Shown: positions 16,501 to 25,249, counted from the stretch's first letter. The stretch is DNA of 64,000 nt from Erythrobacter sp. SG61-1L (GCF_001305965.1 NZ_JXQC01000003.1:1822452-1886451); one strand, 5' to 3'. A program made the numbers and translations. Notes: generated from the letters alone by a model not told the origin.

Positions 16501-16796
16501 AAGATGCGGCCATCGGCGATACGCCCTATCCCTTCGAAGGGGACGGCAGCGGCGAGGTGGAGAAGCCCGCCTTTGCGGAAGGCAAGGTGTGGATCAATTC
16601 TCACCAGTATTTTGGCCATGTGCCCGCCATCGCATGGGAATTCCACATCGGCGGCTATCAGCCCGCGCAGAAATGGCTGAAAGACCGCAAGGGCCGAACG
16701 CTCGGCTGGGACGACATCCGCCACTACCAGAAAATCATCAAAATCCTGACCGAGACGGACCGGATCATGAAGGAAATCGAGCTGCCGCTGGACTAA
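13581..16796 (+). CDS. Single-chain restriction-modification enzyme (type ISP/IIG-like)
   Basis: A 1071-aa protein. The N-terminal nuclease domain has VGAPDFVFNRG (Asp55) and GWCEAKD (Glu69-Ala-Lys71), a PD-(D/E)xK site. A helical linker (about 150-330) follows, then an N6-adenine methyltransferase core with motif I ILDPATGTGTFL (about 387-398) and motif IV GNPPYSG (about 511-516). The C-terminal 500 residues look like the target-recognition region of type ISP enzymes. The superfamily 2 helicase normally found between nuclease and methylase in type ISP proteins is absent, so it is closer to a type IIG layout. ATG 13581 was chosen because the homologous-looking start MDIAGYLSEI is there. Probably cotranscribed with the endonuclease 73 bases downstream. 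Confidence 0.88.
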   Translation: MDIAGYLSEIRALYASGQSTEHSFRPALARLFASIDPALTVINEPKHLTDVGAPDFVFNRGDVAIGWCEAKDLGKDVRKFASTDYSKAQKERYKKGLPNLIYTNGLDFEFIRESEVLDFVSIAELAPGLPARTDSFAILENRLRDFATTTPLSITSSKRLAEMMAGKAAIIKDIMGRALVADFKAQEAGKGITDLVGQYEAFKANLIHDITVEEFADIYAETIAYGLFAARLHDESPATFTRSEALDLLPKSNPFLRELFIYIAGPNLDDRLRRVIDELCNVFCATDMAKVLRNFGKVSAKQDPFLHFYEVFLAEYNPSKRKARGVWYTPEPVVNFIVRAVDDVLKGEFGLADGLADTSRITIDWDTGQHGKDGKPATIRKSVHRVQILDPATGTGTFLAEVVKLVAERVKGVAPGQWSNYVEQELIPRIHGFELLMASYAMCHMKLDMILTGLGYKPSANPPRLGVYLTNSLEEGERVDQTLFGLSRAIAEEAKAASDIKRQTPIMVVIGNPPYSGESENKGPWIMGLMDAYKKEPGGQQKLQERNPKWINDDYVKFIRFAEHMIEKTGEGVLGFITNHGYLDNPTFRGMRWHLMRSFDRIYVIDLHGNSKKKEVSPDGSPDKNVFDIMQGVAIIVAVKHKHEGKASKPLAEVRHGELWGSREAKSNALWESPLKGLAHTVLPHKAPQYPFLARDYDVEEEYSKGFSVAELMPVNSVGIVTARDELTIDMNRDALWQRVLDFSETDSETLRARYDLGKDVRDWTVSGAKADVAANLSQSRLVPIAYRPFDIRWTFYTGKSRGFQCYPRNEVMRHLMSGANLACNYTRTVEGDRKFADFFACVFPITHHTLSIKEVNALAPLYLYPDEGTLDQSIRVNFEPNLYARIREVAGLSGPSTTPDGSDAFRRATGDARPDEVKVFDYIYGVLHCPAYRATYAEFLKIDFPRIPFPPSPEVFRAVSEKGEQLRRLHLMEDAAIGDTPYPFEGDGSGEVEKPAFAEGKVWINSHQYFGHVPAIAWEFHIGGYQPAQKWLKDRKGRTLGWDDIRHYQKIIKILTETDRIMKEIELPLD

Positions 16797-16869
16797 CACG
16801 ACCGGCAGCACAGGGCAGGCCGGAAGCGTGGACTTCTTGCATTGCAGGCAGGCCATTCGAGGGAAAGAA

Positions 16870-17892
16870 ATGACAAAAATCTGGGGCATACACATGCCGG
16901 AATGGGTGGGCGATGATCCCATAGAGCACGGCTATGCCTGTGTCGGCTGGCCGCATGTAGGCGATATCTTCGCCCTCCCGCCCAATCGCGAGACATACAA
17001 ATCCGCATTGGCCGAAACCTATCCAGACAAGAAGCCCGGCTCCATCCCGGTCGATGCCGGAACCCTGTTTCGTTTCGCCCATGAAATTCAGTCTGGCGAC
17101 CTCATCATCTATCCGTCCAAGCACAACCGCATGGTGAACCTTGGACGCGCCACCGGGAAAAAATGGCATGCCCCCAACGATGCAAAGGGCGACGATGATC
17201 TGCCGAACTTCATCGGCGTGGAATGGATAGGGCATTTCCCCCGGAGCAATTTCACCCAAGCCGCGCTCAATGAAATCGGCTCTTTCATTACCCTGTTCCG
17301 GGTTCGGGAGCACGCCGCTGAGTTCATCGCCAAGGTCGACCCCAGTCAGGCCGCAAAGCAGAGCGAACCCGCCGACGAGGAGGCCGTCCCCGACGATGTC
17401 GCCTCGCAGAACGCGTCGCAGCTGGCGGAAGAGAACACCCAGGACTTCGTTATCCGTCGGCTCCATTCGGGGCTGACCGGTTACGAGTTCGAGCATTTCA
17501 CAGCGCATTTGATGGAATGCATGGGCTACACCGCGCGCGTTTCCGAAAAGTCCGGCGATGGCGGCGTGGATGTTATCGCACATACGGACGAACTGGGTTT
17601 CCAGCCGCCCATCATCAAAATCCAGTGCAAGCGCCAGACATCACAGGTTGGCGAGCCGGAAGTGAGCCAATTGCTCGGCACACTTGGCGAAGGTGAATTC
17701 GCGCTCTTCGTGACGCTCGGCTCCTACTCTCGCCAAGCGCGAGTGCGGGAGAGAAATACGCCGCGCCTTCGACTGCTTGATGGCGAAGAACTGGTCGAAC
17801 TTATCCTTGAGCACTATTCGCAGCTTTCGCCGCGCTATCGGACAATGATTCCTCTCAAGCAGATTTATGTCCCCGATTTGATTGGGGATTAA
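16870..17892 (+). CDS. Mrr-type restriction endonuclease with N-terminal reader domain
   Basis: A 340-aa protein. Residues 1-150 (MTKIWGIHMPEW...HGYACVGWPHVGDI...GDLIIYPSK) form the PUA/EVE-like N-terminal domain common in Mrr-class proteins. After an acidic linker comes the Mrr nuclease domain: GYEFEHFTAHLMECMGYTA, KSGDGGVDVIA (catalytic Asp) and IKIQCKR (Gln-Cys-Lys). Such enzymes usually cut modified DNA or act as the nuclease arm of an R-M system. The GAGGGAAAG sequence just upstream supports ATG 16870. It lies within the repeat-bracketed module, so it probably travels with the upstream methylase. Confidence 0.88.
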   Translation: MTKIWGIHMPEWVGDDPIEHGYACVGWPHVGDIFALPPNRETYKSALAETYPDKKPGSIPVDAGTLFRFAHEIQSGDLIIYPSKHNRMVNLGRATGKKWHAPNDAKGDDDLPNFIGVEWIGHFPRSNFTQAALNEIGSFITLFRVREHAAEFIAKVDPSQAAKQSEPADEEAVPDDVASQNASQLAEENTQDFVIRRLHSGLTGYEFEHFTAHLMECMGYTARVSEKSGDGGVDVIAHTDELGFQPPIIKIQCKRQTSQVGEPEVSQLLGTLGEGEFALFVTLGSYSRQARVRERNTPRLRLLDGEELVELILEHYSQLSPRYRTMIPLKQIYVPDLIGD

Positions 17893-17978
17893 TGCGCGTT
17901 CCAGATGGCAGTCACAATGGGCCGCCTCGCGGCGTTTGGGGAACGAATGAAATAGGGGAACCTAGTCCACATGCGGGC

Positions 17979-18069
17979 ATCATTGGGGGCAAGCGGAAGC
18001 GGCTGGCGCGGGGTGCCTGTCCTGAAGTCAGCTTAGCCGAAATGCGGCCGCCTGCGCCATGATCGAACA
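17979..18069 (+). repeat. Direct repeat B flanking R-M module
   Basis: Second copy of the 13308-13411 sequence, 91 bp long, in the same orientation. The 4.57 kb between the copies contains only the two restriction genes. The remaining part of the 303-base gap 17893-18195 holds a terminator and no gene. Confidence 0.85.
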
Positions 18070-18100
18070 GAAACCGTTCCAAATCCCGGATCGGCAGGAA

Positions 18101-18125
18101 CCTCGCTTCGGCGGGGTTTTTGGCT
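18101..18125 (+). terminator. Rho-independent terminator, perhaps original tRNA terminator
   Basis: CCTCGC-TTCG-GCGGGG followed by TTTTT (18117-18121). The UUCG-capped stem with T-run is a textbook intrinsic terminator. It is the first strong terminator after the tRNA-Leu gene on the plus strand and lies just past repeat B, so it may be the tRNA's own terminator displaced 18 kb by the insertions (inference). Confidence 0.75.
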
Positions 18126-18195
18126 TTAAGGCCGGGATTGCGGGTATAAAAAACTCGTAGGCCCCCTGCCTCAATTACCGTGCTAGATCGGGCGA

Positions 18196-19659
18196 ATGGT
18201 CGATTTGACACAGCGGCAACGTTTCATCGGGTATTTCCGCGATGGGAACGCAGTGGCGGGCGATGTGATGATATTCTCGCTCGCCACCGCAGGCACTTAC
18301 CTTGCCCAGTCGTGGGAACGGCCGATCAGTGCCGTGCTGATCTATCTGGTGGGAGTGATGGCCATCGGTGCCCGCTCCGGCCTCACCTGGGGGCTGGCGG
18401 CGGCGCTTTCCGCCTCGCTGGTCTATAATTTCTTTCTGAGCGAGCCGGTCTTCAGTTTCAGCACCCCTTCAGCGGACGAATGGATCCCGTTGATCGCCTT
18501 CAATGCCAGCGCGATCCTTTCTGGCGCAATGGCCGGGCGGCTGAAGGACAGCGTGAAGCTGGCTCGCAGCGCGGAGGAAAAGAGCGCCCATTTGCTAAGG
18601 CTTAGCGACGAATTGCAGCGCGCCATCACGGTGGACGACGTAGCCCGAATTGCCCGGCGCAGCCTGCCCTTCGGGCGCCTGCTCGATCTGGAAATCACGC
18701 TAGCGCGCGATGTCGACATGAGTACCGCCATGATCGACCCTGCCCTGCCCGACACCGGCTTCCGCATCCTGCCCCTGATCGGTGCGGAAGGGATCATCGG
18801 GACGGTCCGCTTCGAACTGGACCGGCGGCCCAATATCCCGATCATCCTGCCGGACCTGCAAGGCATCGCAATCATTCTGGGCCTTGCCATCGACCGGTGC
18901 CAGTTGCTGGAACGCCTTTCCGAGAGCGCCGCACTGCAAAAATCCGAGGAACTGAAGACGGCGATTCTTTCATCCGTCTCGCACGATCTGCGCACACCGC
19001 TGACCGCAATCGAGGCCGCCGCCACCAGCCTGCGATCCTTCGACAAAAGCCTGACGCCGAGCGACCGCGAGAAGATGCTGGATACGATCAGCCAGCAATG
19101 CCGCAAGCTGAACCGCTACACCGCCAATCTGCTCGACATGGGCCGTATTCAGGCGGGCATTCCGGATTTCCTGTTCATCGAAGTGGACGTGATCGAGATA
19201 CTGGGCGTGGTGCTTGGCGCCATTCGCGAGGCCTATCCCGGGCAGGAGATCGAGAAGCAGATTCAGCTGGATACCGCAGTGGTCAAGGCCAACCCCGCCA
19301 TGCTGGAACAGGTGATCTTCAACCTGATCGAGAATGCCATTCTCCACGGGGCTAGCATCCGGCCAATCTATGTCGTGATTACCAGCGCGGCGGGGAATTG
19401 CGTGTTGGAAATCGTGGATTTCGGCCCCGGCATCACGCTGGATGAGCAGCCGCTGGTGTTCAACAAGTTTTACCGTTCCCGCACCTCCGCACACCGGGAG
19501 GGCAACGGGCTGGGTCTGCACATCGCCAATGGCTTTGCCGAGGCCTTCGGCGGCACTATCCGCATCGTCAGCCCGCATTTCGAAGGGCACGGCACGAAGA
19601 TCGCGGTGGAACTGCCGCTAGCCGATGTCGCACTGGACCGGGTCGGCACATGGGGATGA
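18196..19659 (+). CDS. KdpD-like sensor histidine kinase (short form)
   Basis: A 487-aa inner-membrane kinase. Four membrane segments (about 20-110, the DUF4118 fold of KdpD) are followed by a GAF-like region (about 130-240). The dimerisation box SSVSHDLRTPLTAIEAA contains phospho-acceptor His263. An ATPase domain has NLIENAILHG, DFGPGI and GNGLGLHIANG. The large N-terminal KdpD/Usp domains of the enterobacterial protein are missing, as is common in alphaproteobacteria. Its end overlaps the response-regulator gene. No kdpFABC is adjacent, so whether it senses potassium or envelope conditions is open. Confidence 0.9.
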   Translation: MVDLTQRQRFIGYFRDGNAVAGDVMIFSLATAGTYLAQSWERPISAVLIYLVGVMAIGARSGLTWGLAAALSASLVYNFFLSEPVFSFSTPSADEWIPLIAFNASAILSGAMAGRLKDSVKLARSAEEKSAHLLRLSDELQRAITVDDVARIARRSLPFGRLLDLEITLARDVDMSTAMIDPALPDTGFRILPLIGAEGIIGTVRFELDRRPNIPIILPDLQGIAIILGLAIDRCQLLERLSESAALQKSEELKTAILSSVSHDLRTPLTAIEAAATSLRSFDKSLTPSDREKMLDTISQQCRKLNRYTANLLDMGRIQAGIPDFLFIEVDVIEILGVVLGAIREAYPGQEIEKQIQLDTAVVKANPAMLEQVIFNLIENAILHGASIRPIYVVITSAAGNCVLEIVDFGPGITLDEQPLVFNKFYRSRTSAHREGNGLGLHIANGFAEAFGGTIRIVSPHFEGHGTKIAVELPLADVALDRVGTWG

Positions 19660-20342
19660 ACATTCTGCTGGTGGATGACGAGCCGGCCATCGTCACGGCG
19701 CTCAGCCCGGTTCTGCAATCGCAGGGCTATTTCATCACCTCTGCCCCTTCCGCCGCCAGCGCGCTGAAGACGGCCGAGATGATGCAATTCGATCTGGTAC
19801 TGCTCGACCTCGGCCTGCCCGACGCGGATGGGGTGGAAATCATCGGCAAGCTGAAGCAGCTGTGCCACGCCGTGATCATCCTTTCCGCGCGCCATCAGGA
19901 AACGGAAAAGGTCCGCGCGCTGGACGAAGGGGCGGACGATTACGTCAACAAGCCCTTCGGCATCGAGGAACTGCTGGCCCGTATCCGCGCGGCTGGCCGC
20001 CGGACCGGCATCGGCAATGCGGGCAATGCCGCCCGCTTTGCCTCACGCGAACTGTTGGTGGATTTCGCAACGCGCGAAGTGCGGCTGCTGGGGGAGGACA
20101 TCCGCCTTTCCCCCAAGGAATTCGCTCTGCTGGAAACCCTGTGCCGCCATGCCGGGCAGGTGGTGACGCATCGCAAACTGCTGATCGCCGGGTGGAACGA
20201 TCCCCATGCGGACAGCCAATATCTGCGCAGCTATGTCGCCCTGCTGCGCCAGAAGCTGGAATATGATGCCTCGGAACCGCAACTGATTCTGACCGAGCCG
20301 GGCGTAGGCTACAGGCTGGGTGCGACGCCGCTGACGGACTGA
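19650..20342 (+). CDS. KdpE-like response regulator (OmpR family)
   Basis: A 230-aa DNA-binding regulator. The receiver domain has DDE (9-11), phospho-acceptor Asp53 in LLDLGLPDADG, and the switch Lys in NKPFGIEELLARI. A winged-helix OmpR domain (about 125-225) has LSPKEFALLETLCRHAGQVV and YLRSYVALLRQKLE. It overlaps the kinase gene by 10 bases; an ATG at 19656 is an equally good start. The overlap implies coupled synthesis with its partner kinase. Confidence 0.92.
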   Translation: MGMNILLVDDEPAIVTALSPVLQSQGYFITSAPSAASALKTAEMMQFDLVLLDLGLPDADGVEIIGKLKQLCHAVIILSARHQETEKVRALDEGADDYVNKPFGIEELLARIRAAGRRTGIGNAGNAARFASRELLVDFATREVRLLGEDIRLSPKEFALLETLCRHAGQVVTHRKLLIAGWNDPHADSQYLRSYVALLRQKLEYDASEPQLILTEPGVGYRLGATPLTD

Positions 20343-20466
20343 ACGCAGCCCGACATCCGCCCGTGTAAAAAAGCCATGGTAACGCGCTGCGGCGCCCGGG
20401 CCTAACCTGCCGTCGGAAACTGGCCGCACCACGCAACACCGGTCTGGCCGGACATGGAGAAAACGC

Positions 20467-20988
20467 ATGAAGAACGCCATTCGCCTTGGCCTGATCCTCG
20501 CCGCGACCACCGGCCTTGCCGCCTGTTCGAAGAAGGCCACTGTCGAAGACCTGCCGCCGCCACCCGCCACGGTAGCCACAGCGGCGCCCACGCCCACCCC
20601 TGCACAACCGGCTGGCCCGGTTCCGGGCAGCAATGCGGACTTCATGGCGCATATGCAGGGCCGCAACGTTGTCTATTTCGACACGGACAAGTTCGACATC
20701 GACGCAACCGACATGGCCGCCCTGCGCGCTCAGGCGGAATGGCTGAAGCGTTACCCGGCCAAGCGCGCCACTATCGAAGGCCATTGCGACGAACGCGGCA
20801 CGCGCGATTACAATATCGCGCTGGGCGAACGCCGCGCTAATGCGGCCAAGAACTATCTGGTCAGCATCGGTGTCGACGCTTCGCGCCTGTCCGTTGTCAG
20901 CTATGGCAAGGAACGCCCGGTCGCGCTCGGTTCGAACGAAGCGGCATGGGCGCAGAACCGCCGCGCTGCCACGATCACGATCGACTGA
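20467..20988 (+). CDS. pal: Peptidoglycan-associated lipoprotein Pal
   Basis: A 173-aa outer-membrane lipoprotein. The signal peptide [20 protein letters not shown] ends in a lipobox with Cys20. A Pro/Ala-rich tether (about 27-57) leads to an OmpA-like peptidoglycan-binding domain with [33 protein letters not shown] and [11 protein letters not shown]. Length and domain order match Pal. It normally works with TolB and the TolQRA complex, but the tol genes are not in this window; here it follows the two-component genes and sits alone before a strong terminator. Confidence 0.9.
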   Translation: MKNAIRLGLILAATTGLAACSKKATVEDLPPPPATVATAAPTPTPAQPAGPVPGSNADFMAHMQGRNVVYFDTDKFDIDATDMAALRAQAEWLKRYPAKRATIEGHCDERGTRDYNIALGERRANAAKNYLVSIGVDASRLSVVSYGKERPVALGSNEAAWAQNRRAATITID

Positions 20989-21056
20989 CCTTACGTCTCA
21001 CCGAGATTGGCAGGCCTTCACCCTCGCCCCTCGCGGGTGGAGGCCAGTGGATCAAA

Positions 21057-21094
21057 ATGGGGCCGGTGCTTCGCGCACCGGCCCCATGGTTTTT
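21057..21094. terminator. Bidirectional terminator
   Basis: A 13-bp perfect stem ATGGGGCCGGTGC/GCACCGGCCCCAT with a 5-base TTCGC loop and TTTTT on the right; AAAA precedes it on the left. It lies between convergent pal and the dehydrogenase gene and would stop transcription from both sides. Confidence 0.9.
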
Positions 21095-21157
21095 CTGAGA
21101 CAAGCTGGTTCGGGCGGGCGGGTTCCAATCCGTGCCAAGGCCCGGCAGGCCCGACGC

Positions 21158-22654
21158 CTACTTCATGGTCGGCATAGTGAATTCGGCGCCCGCGCGGATG
21201 CCCTTGGGCCAGCGCGTCGTCACCGTTTTCAGCCGGGTGTAGAAGCGCACGCCCTCCGGCCCGTGCATGTGATGGTCGCCGAATAGCGAGGCCTTCCACC
21301 CGCCGAAGCTGTGGAATGCCATGGGCACCGGGATCGGCACATTCACGCCCACCATGCCAGCCTGAATGCGATAGGTGAACTCGCGCGCGGCATCGCCATC
21401 GCGCGTGAAGATGGCCGTGCCATTGCCATATTCATGTTCGTTCACCAGCCGCACCGCTTCTTCGAAATCGGGGCTGCGGACCACCGACAGGACGGGGCCG
21501 AAAATCTCCTCGCGATAGATCGCCATGTCCGGCGTCACATCGTCGAACAGGGTTCCGCCCAGGAAATAGCCACCCTCATAGCCCTGCAATTCCAGCCCGC
21601 GCCCATCGACCACCAGCTTCGCCCCATCGGCAAGGCCGCTGTCGATATAGGCTGCCACCTTGTCGCGATGGGCTGCAGTGACCAGAGGCCCCATTTCGGC
21701 TTCCGGATCCGTCCCCGGCCCCACCTTGAGCGCGCGCACGCGCGGGGCAAGCTTTTCGATCAGGGCATCGGCGGTTTCCTTGCCCACCGGCACGGCGACA
21801 GACACCGCCATGCAGCGTTCCCCGGCAGAGCCATAGGCCGCGCCCATCAGCGCGTCGCAGGCCTGATCCAGATCGGCATCGGGCAGGATCACCATATGGT
21901 TCTTCGCCCCGCCCAGCGCCTGACAGCGTTTGCCGTTCTGCGCCGCCGTCTCGTAAATATAGCGGGCAATCGGGGTGGAGCCGACAAAGCTGATCGCCTT
22001 GACCAACGGATCGGTCAGCAGCGCATCCACCGCCTCCTTGTCGCCATGAACAACGTTGAACACGCCTGCCGGAAGGCCTGCTTCGCTCAGCCATTCGGCA
22101 ATCAGCAGCGAAGCGGACGGATCCCGTTCCGAAGGCTTGAGGATGAAGCAATTGCCGCAGGCCAGCGCCACGGGAAACATCCACATCGGCACCATAGCCG
22201 GGAAGTTGAACGGCGTGATCCCCGCCACTACGCCCAGGGGCTGGCGGATCGCGTGGCTATCGATATCGCGGCCGACATTTTCGCTGATCTCGCCCTTCAG
22301 CAATTGCGGTGCTGCAGTGGCGAATTCCACCACTTCCAACCCTCGCTGGACCTCGCCCAAGGCGTCAGACAGCACCTTGCCATGTTCGGCCGTGATAACC
22401 GCCGCCAATTCCCCCGCTCGGCCTTCCAGAATGCGCAGGAAGCGATTGAGGATGCGCGCGCGCTGCAGAGGCGGCGTGGCCGCCCAGGCCGGAAAGGCGG
22501 CCTGGGCGGCGCGCACCGCCGCACCCACTTCCGCCGCCGAAGCCAGTGGCACCCGGCCACTCTGCTCACCGGTGGCGGGATTGAATACGGGCGCGTTGCG
22601 TCCGCTGCCGCCCGCCACCCGGCGTCCGGCAATGTAATGGGTAATCTGGGCCAT
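21158..22654 (-). CDS. mmsA: CoA-acylating (methyl)malonate-semialdehyde dehydrogenase
   Basis: A 498-aa aldehyde dehydrogenase of the MmsA type. It would oxidise malonate or methylmalonate semialdehyde to acetyl- or propionyl-CoA with NAD and CoA and loss of CO2. Diagnostic stretches are [49 protein letters not shown] and catalytic Cys281 in [14 protein letters not shown], with [19 protein letters not shown] near the end. The start [10 protein letters not shown] (22654) was preferred to the longer open frame. With the alanine dehydrogenase (20 bases upstream) and the omega-aminotransferase it forms a complete beta-alanine pathway. Confidence 0.92.
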   Translation of the reverse strand: MAQITHYIAGRRVAGGSGRNAPVFNPATGEQSGRVPLASAAEVGAAVRAAQAAFPAWAATPPLQRARILNRFLRILEGRAGELAAVITAEHGKVLSDALGEVQRGLEVVEFATAAPQLLKGEISENVGRDIDSHAIRQPLGVVAGITPFNFPAMVPMWMFPVALACGNCFILKPSERDPSASLLIAEWLSEAGLPAGVFNVVHGDKEAVDALLTDPLVKAISFVGSTPIARYIYETAAQNGKRCQALGGAKNHMVILPDADLDQACDALMGAAYGSAGERCMAVSVAVPVGKETADALIEKLAPRVRALKVGPGTDPEAEMGPLVTAAHRDKVAAYIDSGLADGAKLVVDGRGLELQGYEGGYFLGGTLFDDVTPDMAIYREEIFGPVLSVVRSPDFEEAVRLVNEHEYGNGTAIFTRDGDAAREFTYRIQAGMVGVNVPIPVPMAFHSFGGWKASLFGDHHMHGPEGVRFYTRLKTVTTRWPKGIRAGAEFTMPTMK

Positions 22655-22674
22655 TCGCGCGTGTCTTTCTTCTG

Positions 22675-23793
22675 TCAGGCCGCCAGCATGTCGGCAGGAT
22701 CGGTATAGGCAAGGCCAAGCGCATCGGCCACCGGGCGGCAGGTGATTTGCCCGGCACAGACATTGAGGCCCGCCAGCAGATGGGGATCGCGCCGCAGTGC
22801 CTCCTGCCAGCCCAGCGCGGCCAGCCGCAGGATATGCGGCAGGGTGACGTTGCCCAGCGCATAGGTGGAGGTGCGCGCCACGGCGCCGGGCATGTTGGCG
22901 ACGCAATAATGGACGATGCCGTCCACCACATAGGTGGGATCGGCATGGGTTGTCGGGTGGCTCGTCTCGAAGCAACCGCCCTGATCGATGGCCACGTCCA
23001 CCAGCACGGCGCCGGGCTTCATCGTGTGAAGCATGGCGCGCGTCACCAGCTTGGGCGCTTCCGCACCGGGGATCAGCACGGCCCCGATAACCAGATCTGC
23101 CTCCGCCACACAGGCGCTGAGATTGGCCTTGTTGGAAAAGCGCGTCTTCGCCCGTGCCTCGAAATGGATACCCAGCCGCTCCAGCACTTCTGCGGAACGG
23201 TCGAGAATGGTCACGTCGGCGCCCAGCCCCGCGGCCATCTGCGCAGCGTTGAAGCCCACCACGCCGCCCCCTATCACCACCACCTTGGCCGGCAGCACGC
23301 CCGGAACGCCGCCCAGCAGCACGCCGCGCCCGCCATGGGCCTTTTCAAGCGCGGTCGCCCCCGCCTGCACCGCCATGCGCCCGGCCACCTGGCTCATCGG
23401 CTTGAGCAGCGGCAACCCGCCGGAACTGTCGGTCACCGTTTCATAGGCGATGCACACTGCCCCGCTGGCAATCAGGTCCGCCGCCTGTTGCGGATCGGGC
23501 GCGAGGTGGAGGTATGTGAACAGGATCTGCCCTTCGCGCAGCATGGCCCGCTCGCCCGGCTGCGGCTCCTTCACTTTCACCACCAGTTCGGCCCGCGCGA
23601 AAACTTCTGCCGCTTCGGCCACGATTTCCGCACCGGCGCGGACATAGGCCTCGTCAGCCGATCCGATGCCCAGCCCAGCGCCGCTTTCCACCAGCACGTG
23701 ATGCCCGGAATGGACCAATTCCTCCGCCCCTTCGGGGGTCAGCCCCACCCGGAATTCGTTGTTCTTGATCTCGCGAACCGTACCGACGATCAT
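22675..23793 (-). CDS. ald: Alanine dehydrogenase
   Basis: A 372-aa NAD-dependent L-alanine dehydrogenase (alanine to pyruvate plus ammonia). It starts [20 protein letters not shown]. Substrate residues Lys75 (VKVKEPQPG) and His96 (YLHLAPD) are present, as is the NAD fold [19 protein letters not shown]. Standard length. Its place between the beta-alanine aminotransferase and MmsA suggests it regenerates the pyruvate acceptor used by the aminotransferase. Confidence 0.95.
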   Translation of the reverse strand: MIVGTVREIKNNEFRVGLTPEGAEELVHSGHHVLVESGAGLGIGSADEAYVRAGAEIVAEAAEVFARAELVVKVKEPQPGERAMLREGQILFTYLHLAPDPQQAADLIASGAVCIAYETVTDSSGGLPLLKPMSQVAGRMAVQAGATALEKAHGGRGVLLGGVPGVLPAKVVVIGGGVVGFNAAQMAAGLGADVTILDRSAEVLERLGIHFEARAKTRFSNKANLSACVAEADLVIGAVLIPGAEAPKLVTRAMLHTMKPGAVLVDVAIDQGGCFETSHPTTHADPTYVVDGIVHYCVANMPGAVARTSTYALGNVTLPHILRLAALGWQEALRRDPHLLAGLNVCAGQITCRPVADALGLAYTDPADMLAA

Positions 23794-23829
23794 GATCGCA
23801 CTCCTTTGGCGGGACTTGTGAAGGGCAGT

Positions 23830-25146
23830 CTACTCTACTTGCGCGAGCACTTCGGCCAGCTTGCCGAAGATCTCGTCAATGTGGGATTTTTCCAGGATCA
23901 ACGGCGGTGAAAGGGCGATGATGTCGCCCGTCACGCGGATCAGCAGCCCGCTGTCGAAGGCGCGGTGGAACACATCCATCGCACGCCTGCCCGGCGCATC
24001 GGGGCGCGATGCCAGTTCGATCCCGCCGATCAGGCCGATATTGCGGCAATCGATCACGTGACGGGTGCCTTTCAGCGAATGAACGCCGTCGGCCCAATAG
24101 TCCTCAAGCTCGATCGCCTTTTCGAACAGGCCCTCGCGCTCATAGATGCCCAGTGTGGCAATCGCGGCGGCGGATGCCAGCGGATGGCCCGAATAGGTAT
24201 AGCCATGGAACAGGTCGATCGTGCCTGGCGCGGCGCTGTTCACGATGGTGTCGTAAACTTCGCGCCGCACTGCCACTGCCCCCATCGGGACGGAGGCATT
24301 GGTCAGCCCCTTGGCCATGGTGATGATATCGGGCGTGACGCCGAAGCGTTCGGAAGCAGTGGCCTTGCCCACGCGGCCGAAGGCTGTGATGACCTCGTCG
24401 AAGATCAGCAGCAGATCGTGCCTGTCGCAAATTTCGCGCAGGCGTTTCAGATAACCGACCGGCGGCACAAGTACCCCGGTGGAGCCGGAAACCGGTTCCA
24501 CGATCACCGCCGCGATGGTCTCCGCCCCGTGCAGCGCGATCAGCCGTTCCAGATCGTCCGCCAGTTCCGCCCCATGCAGCGGCTGGCCCCGGGTGAAGGA
24601 ATTGCGCGCCGGATCATGCGTGTGGCGCAAATGGTCCACGCCGGGCAGCAGGGTCGGATAAGGGCGGCGATTGCCCACGATCCCGCCCACGGAAATGCCG
24701 CCGAAGCCCACGCCGTGATAGGCCCTCTCACGCCCGATGAAGCGATAGCGGCCGGCCTGCCCGCGTGCCTTCTGATAGGCCAGCGCGATTTTCAGCGCCG
24801 TGTCCACGGATTCGGAACCGGAATTGACGAAGAATATCCGGTCCAACCCTTCCGGCATGATCAGCGCAAGGCGCGACGCCGCCTCGAACGCCAGCGGATG
24901 GCCCAGTTGGAAGGTTGGCGCGAAGTCCATTTCCCCGGCCGTCTTGCGGATCGCCTCCACGATCTCCGGTCGGGAATGGCCGGCATTGACGCACCACAGC
25001 CCACCTGTGGCATCCAGCACCTTGTGCCCGGCCGCCGCGGTGTAATGCATCCCCTCTGCCCCCACGAACATCCGCGGATTGGCCTTGAAACCGCGATTAT
25101 CCGAAAAGGGCATCCAGAATGCAGAAAGGTCGTTCGGCTCGCTCAT
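23830..25146 (-). CDS. Omega-amino acid (beta-alanine):pyruvate aminotransferase
   Basis: A 438-aa class III PLP aminotransferase. Features include GGLWCVNAGHSRPEIVEA, FFVNSGSESVDTALKIAL, YHGVGFGGISVGGI, LLIFDEVITAFGR and the PLP lysine in MAKGLTNASVPMGAV. The GLWCVNAGH and FWMPFSDNR segments are typical of beta-alanine:pyruvate transaminases, giving malonate semialdehyde plus alanine. ATG 25146 follows a GGAG-like site and matches the family start. Spacing of 36 bases to ald suggests one operon transcribed leftward. Confidence 0.88.
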   Translation of the reverse strand: MSEPNDLSAFWMPFSDNRGFKANPRMFVGAEGMHYTAAAGHKVLDATGGLWCVNAGHSRPEIVEAIRKTAGEMDFAPTFQLGHPLAFEAASRLALIMPEGLDRIFFVNSGSESVDTALKIALAYQKARGQAGRYRFIGRERAYHGVGFGGISVGGIVGNRRPYPTLLPGVDHLRHTHDPARNSFTRGQPLHGAELADDLERLIALHGAETIAAVIVEPVSGSTGVLVPPVGYLKRLREICDRHDLLLIFDEVITAFGRVGKATASERFGVTPDIITMAKGLTNASVPMGAVAVRREVYDTIVNSAAPGTIDLFHGYTYSGHPLASAAAIATLGIYEREGLFEKAIELEDYWADGVHSLKGTRHVIDCRNIGLIGGIELASRPDAPGRRAMDVFHRAFDSGLLIRVTGDIIALSPPLILEKSHIDEIFGKLAEVLAQVE

Positions 25147-25230
25147 GGAGACTCCTGAGTGGGAATTTGGGCTTTGCCGGACAGTAACCGGCCATGCTGG
25201 CAACCGCTATTCGGTTCGCATCGTTTTCAC

Positions 25231-25249
25231 CTATCGGAAAAGCTGATAG
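25231..25249 (+). promoter_or_regulatory. Candidate LysR box 1 (ATC-N9-GAT)
   Basis: CTATCGGAAAAGCTGATAG is a near-palindrome with the T-N11-A frame of LysR operators. It lies in the divergent region between the aminotransferase operon and the porin gene. Similar sequences occur at 32436-32450 and 36658-36676. Confidence 0.45.

Noticed and set aside
22747-25158. Two ~390-codon plus-strand open frames
   Set aside because: Antisense shadows of alanine dehydrogenase and the omega-aminotransferase.
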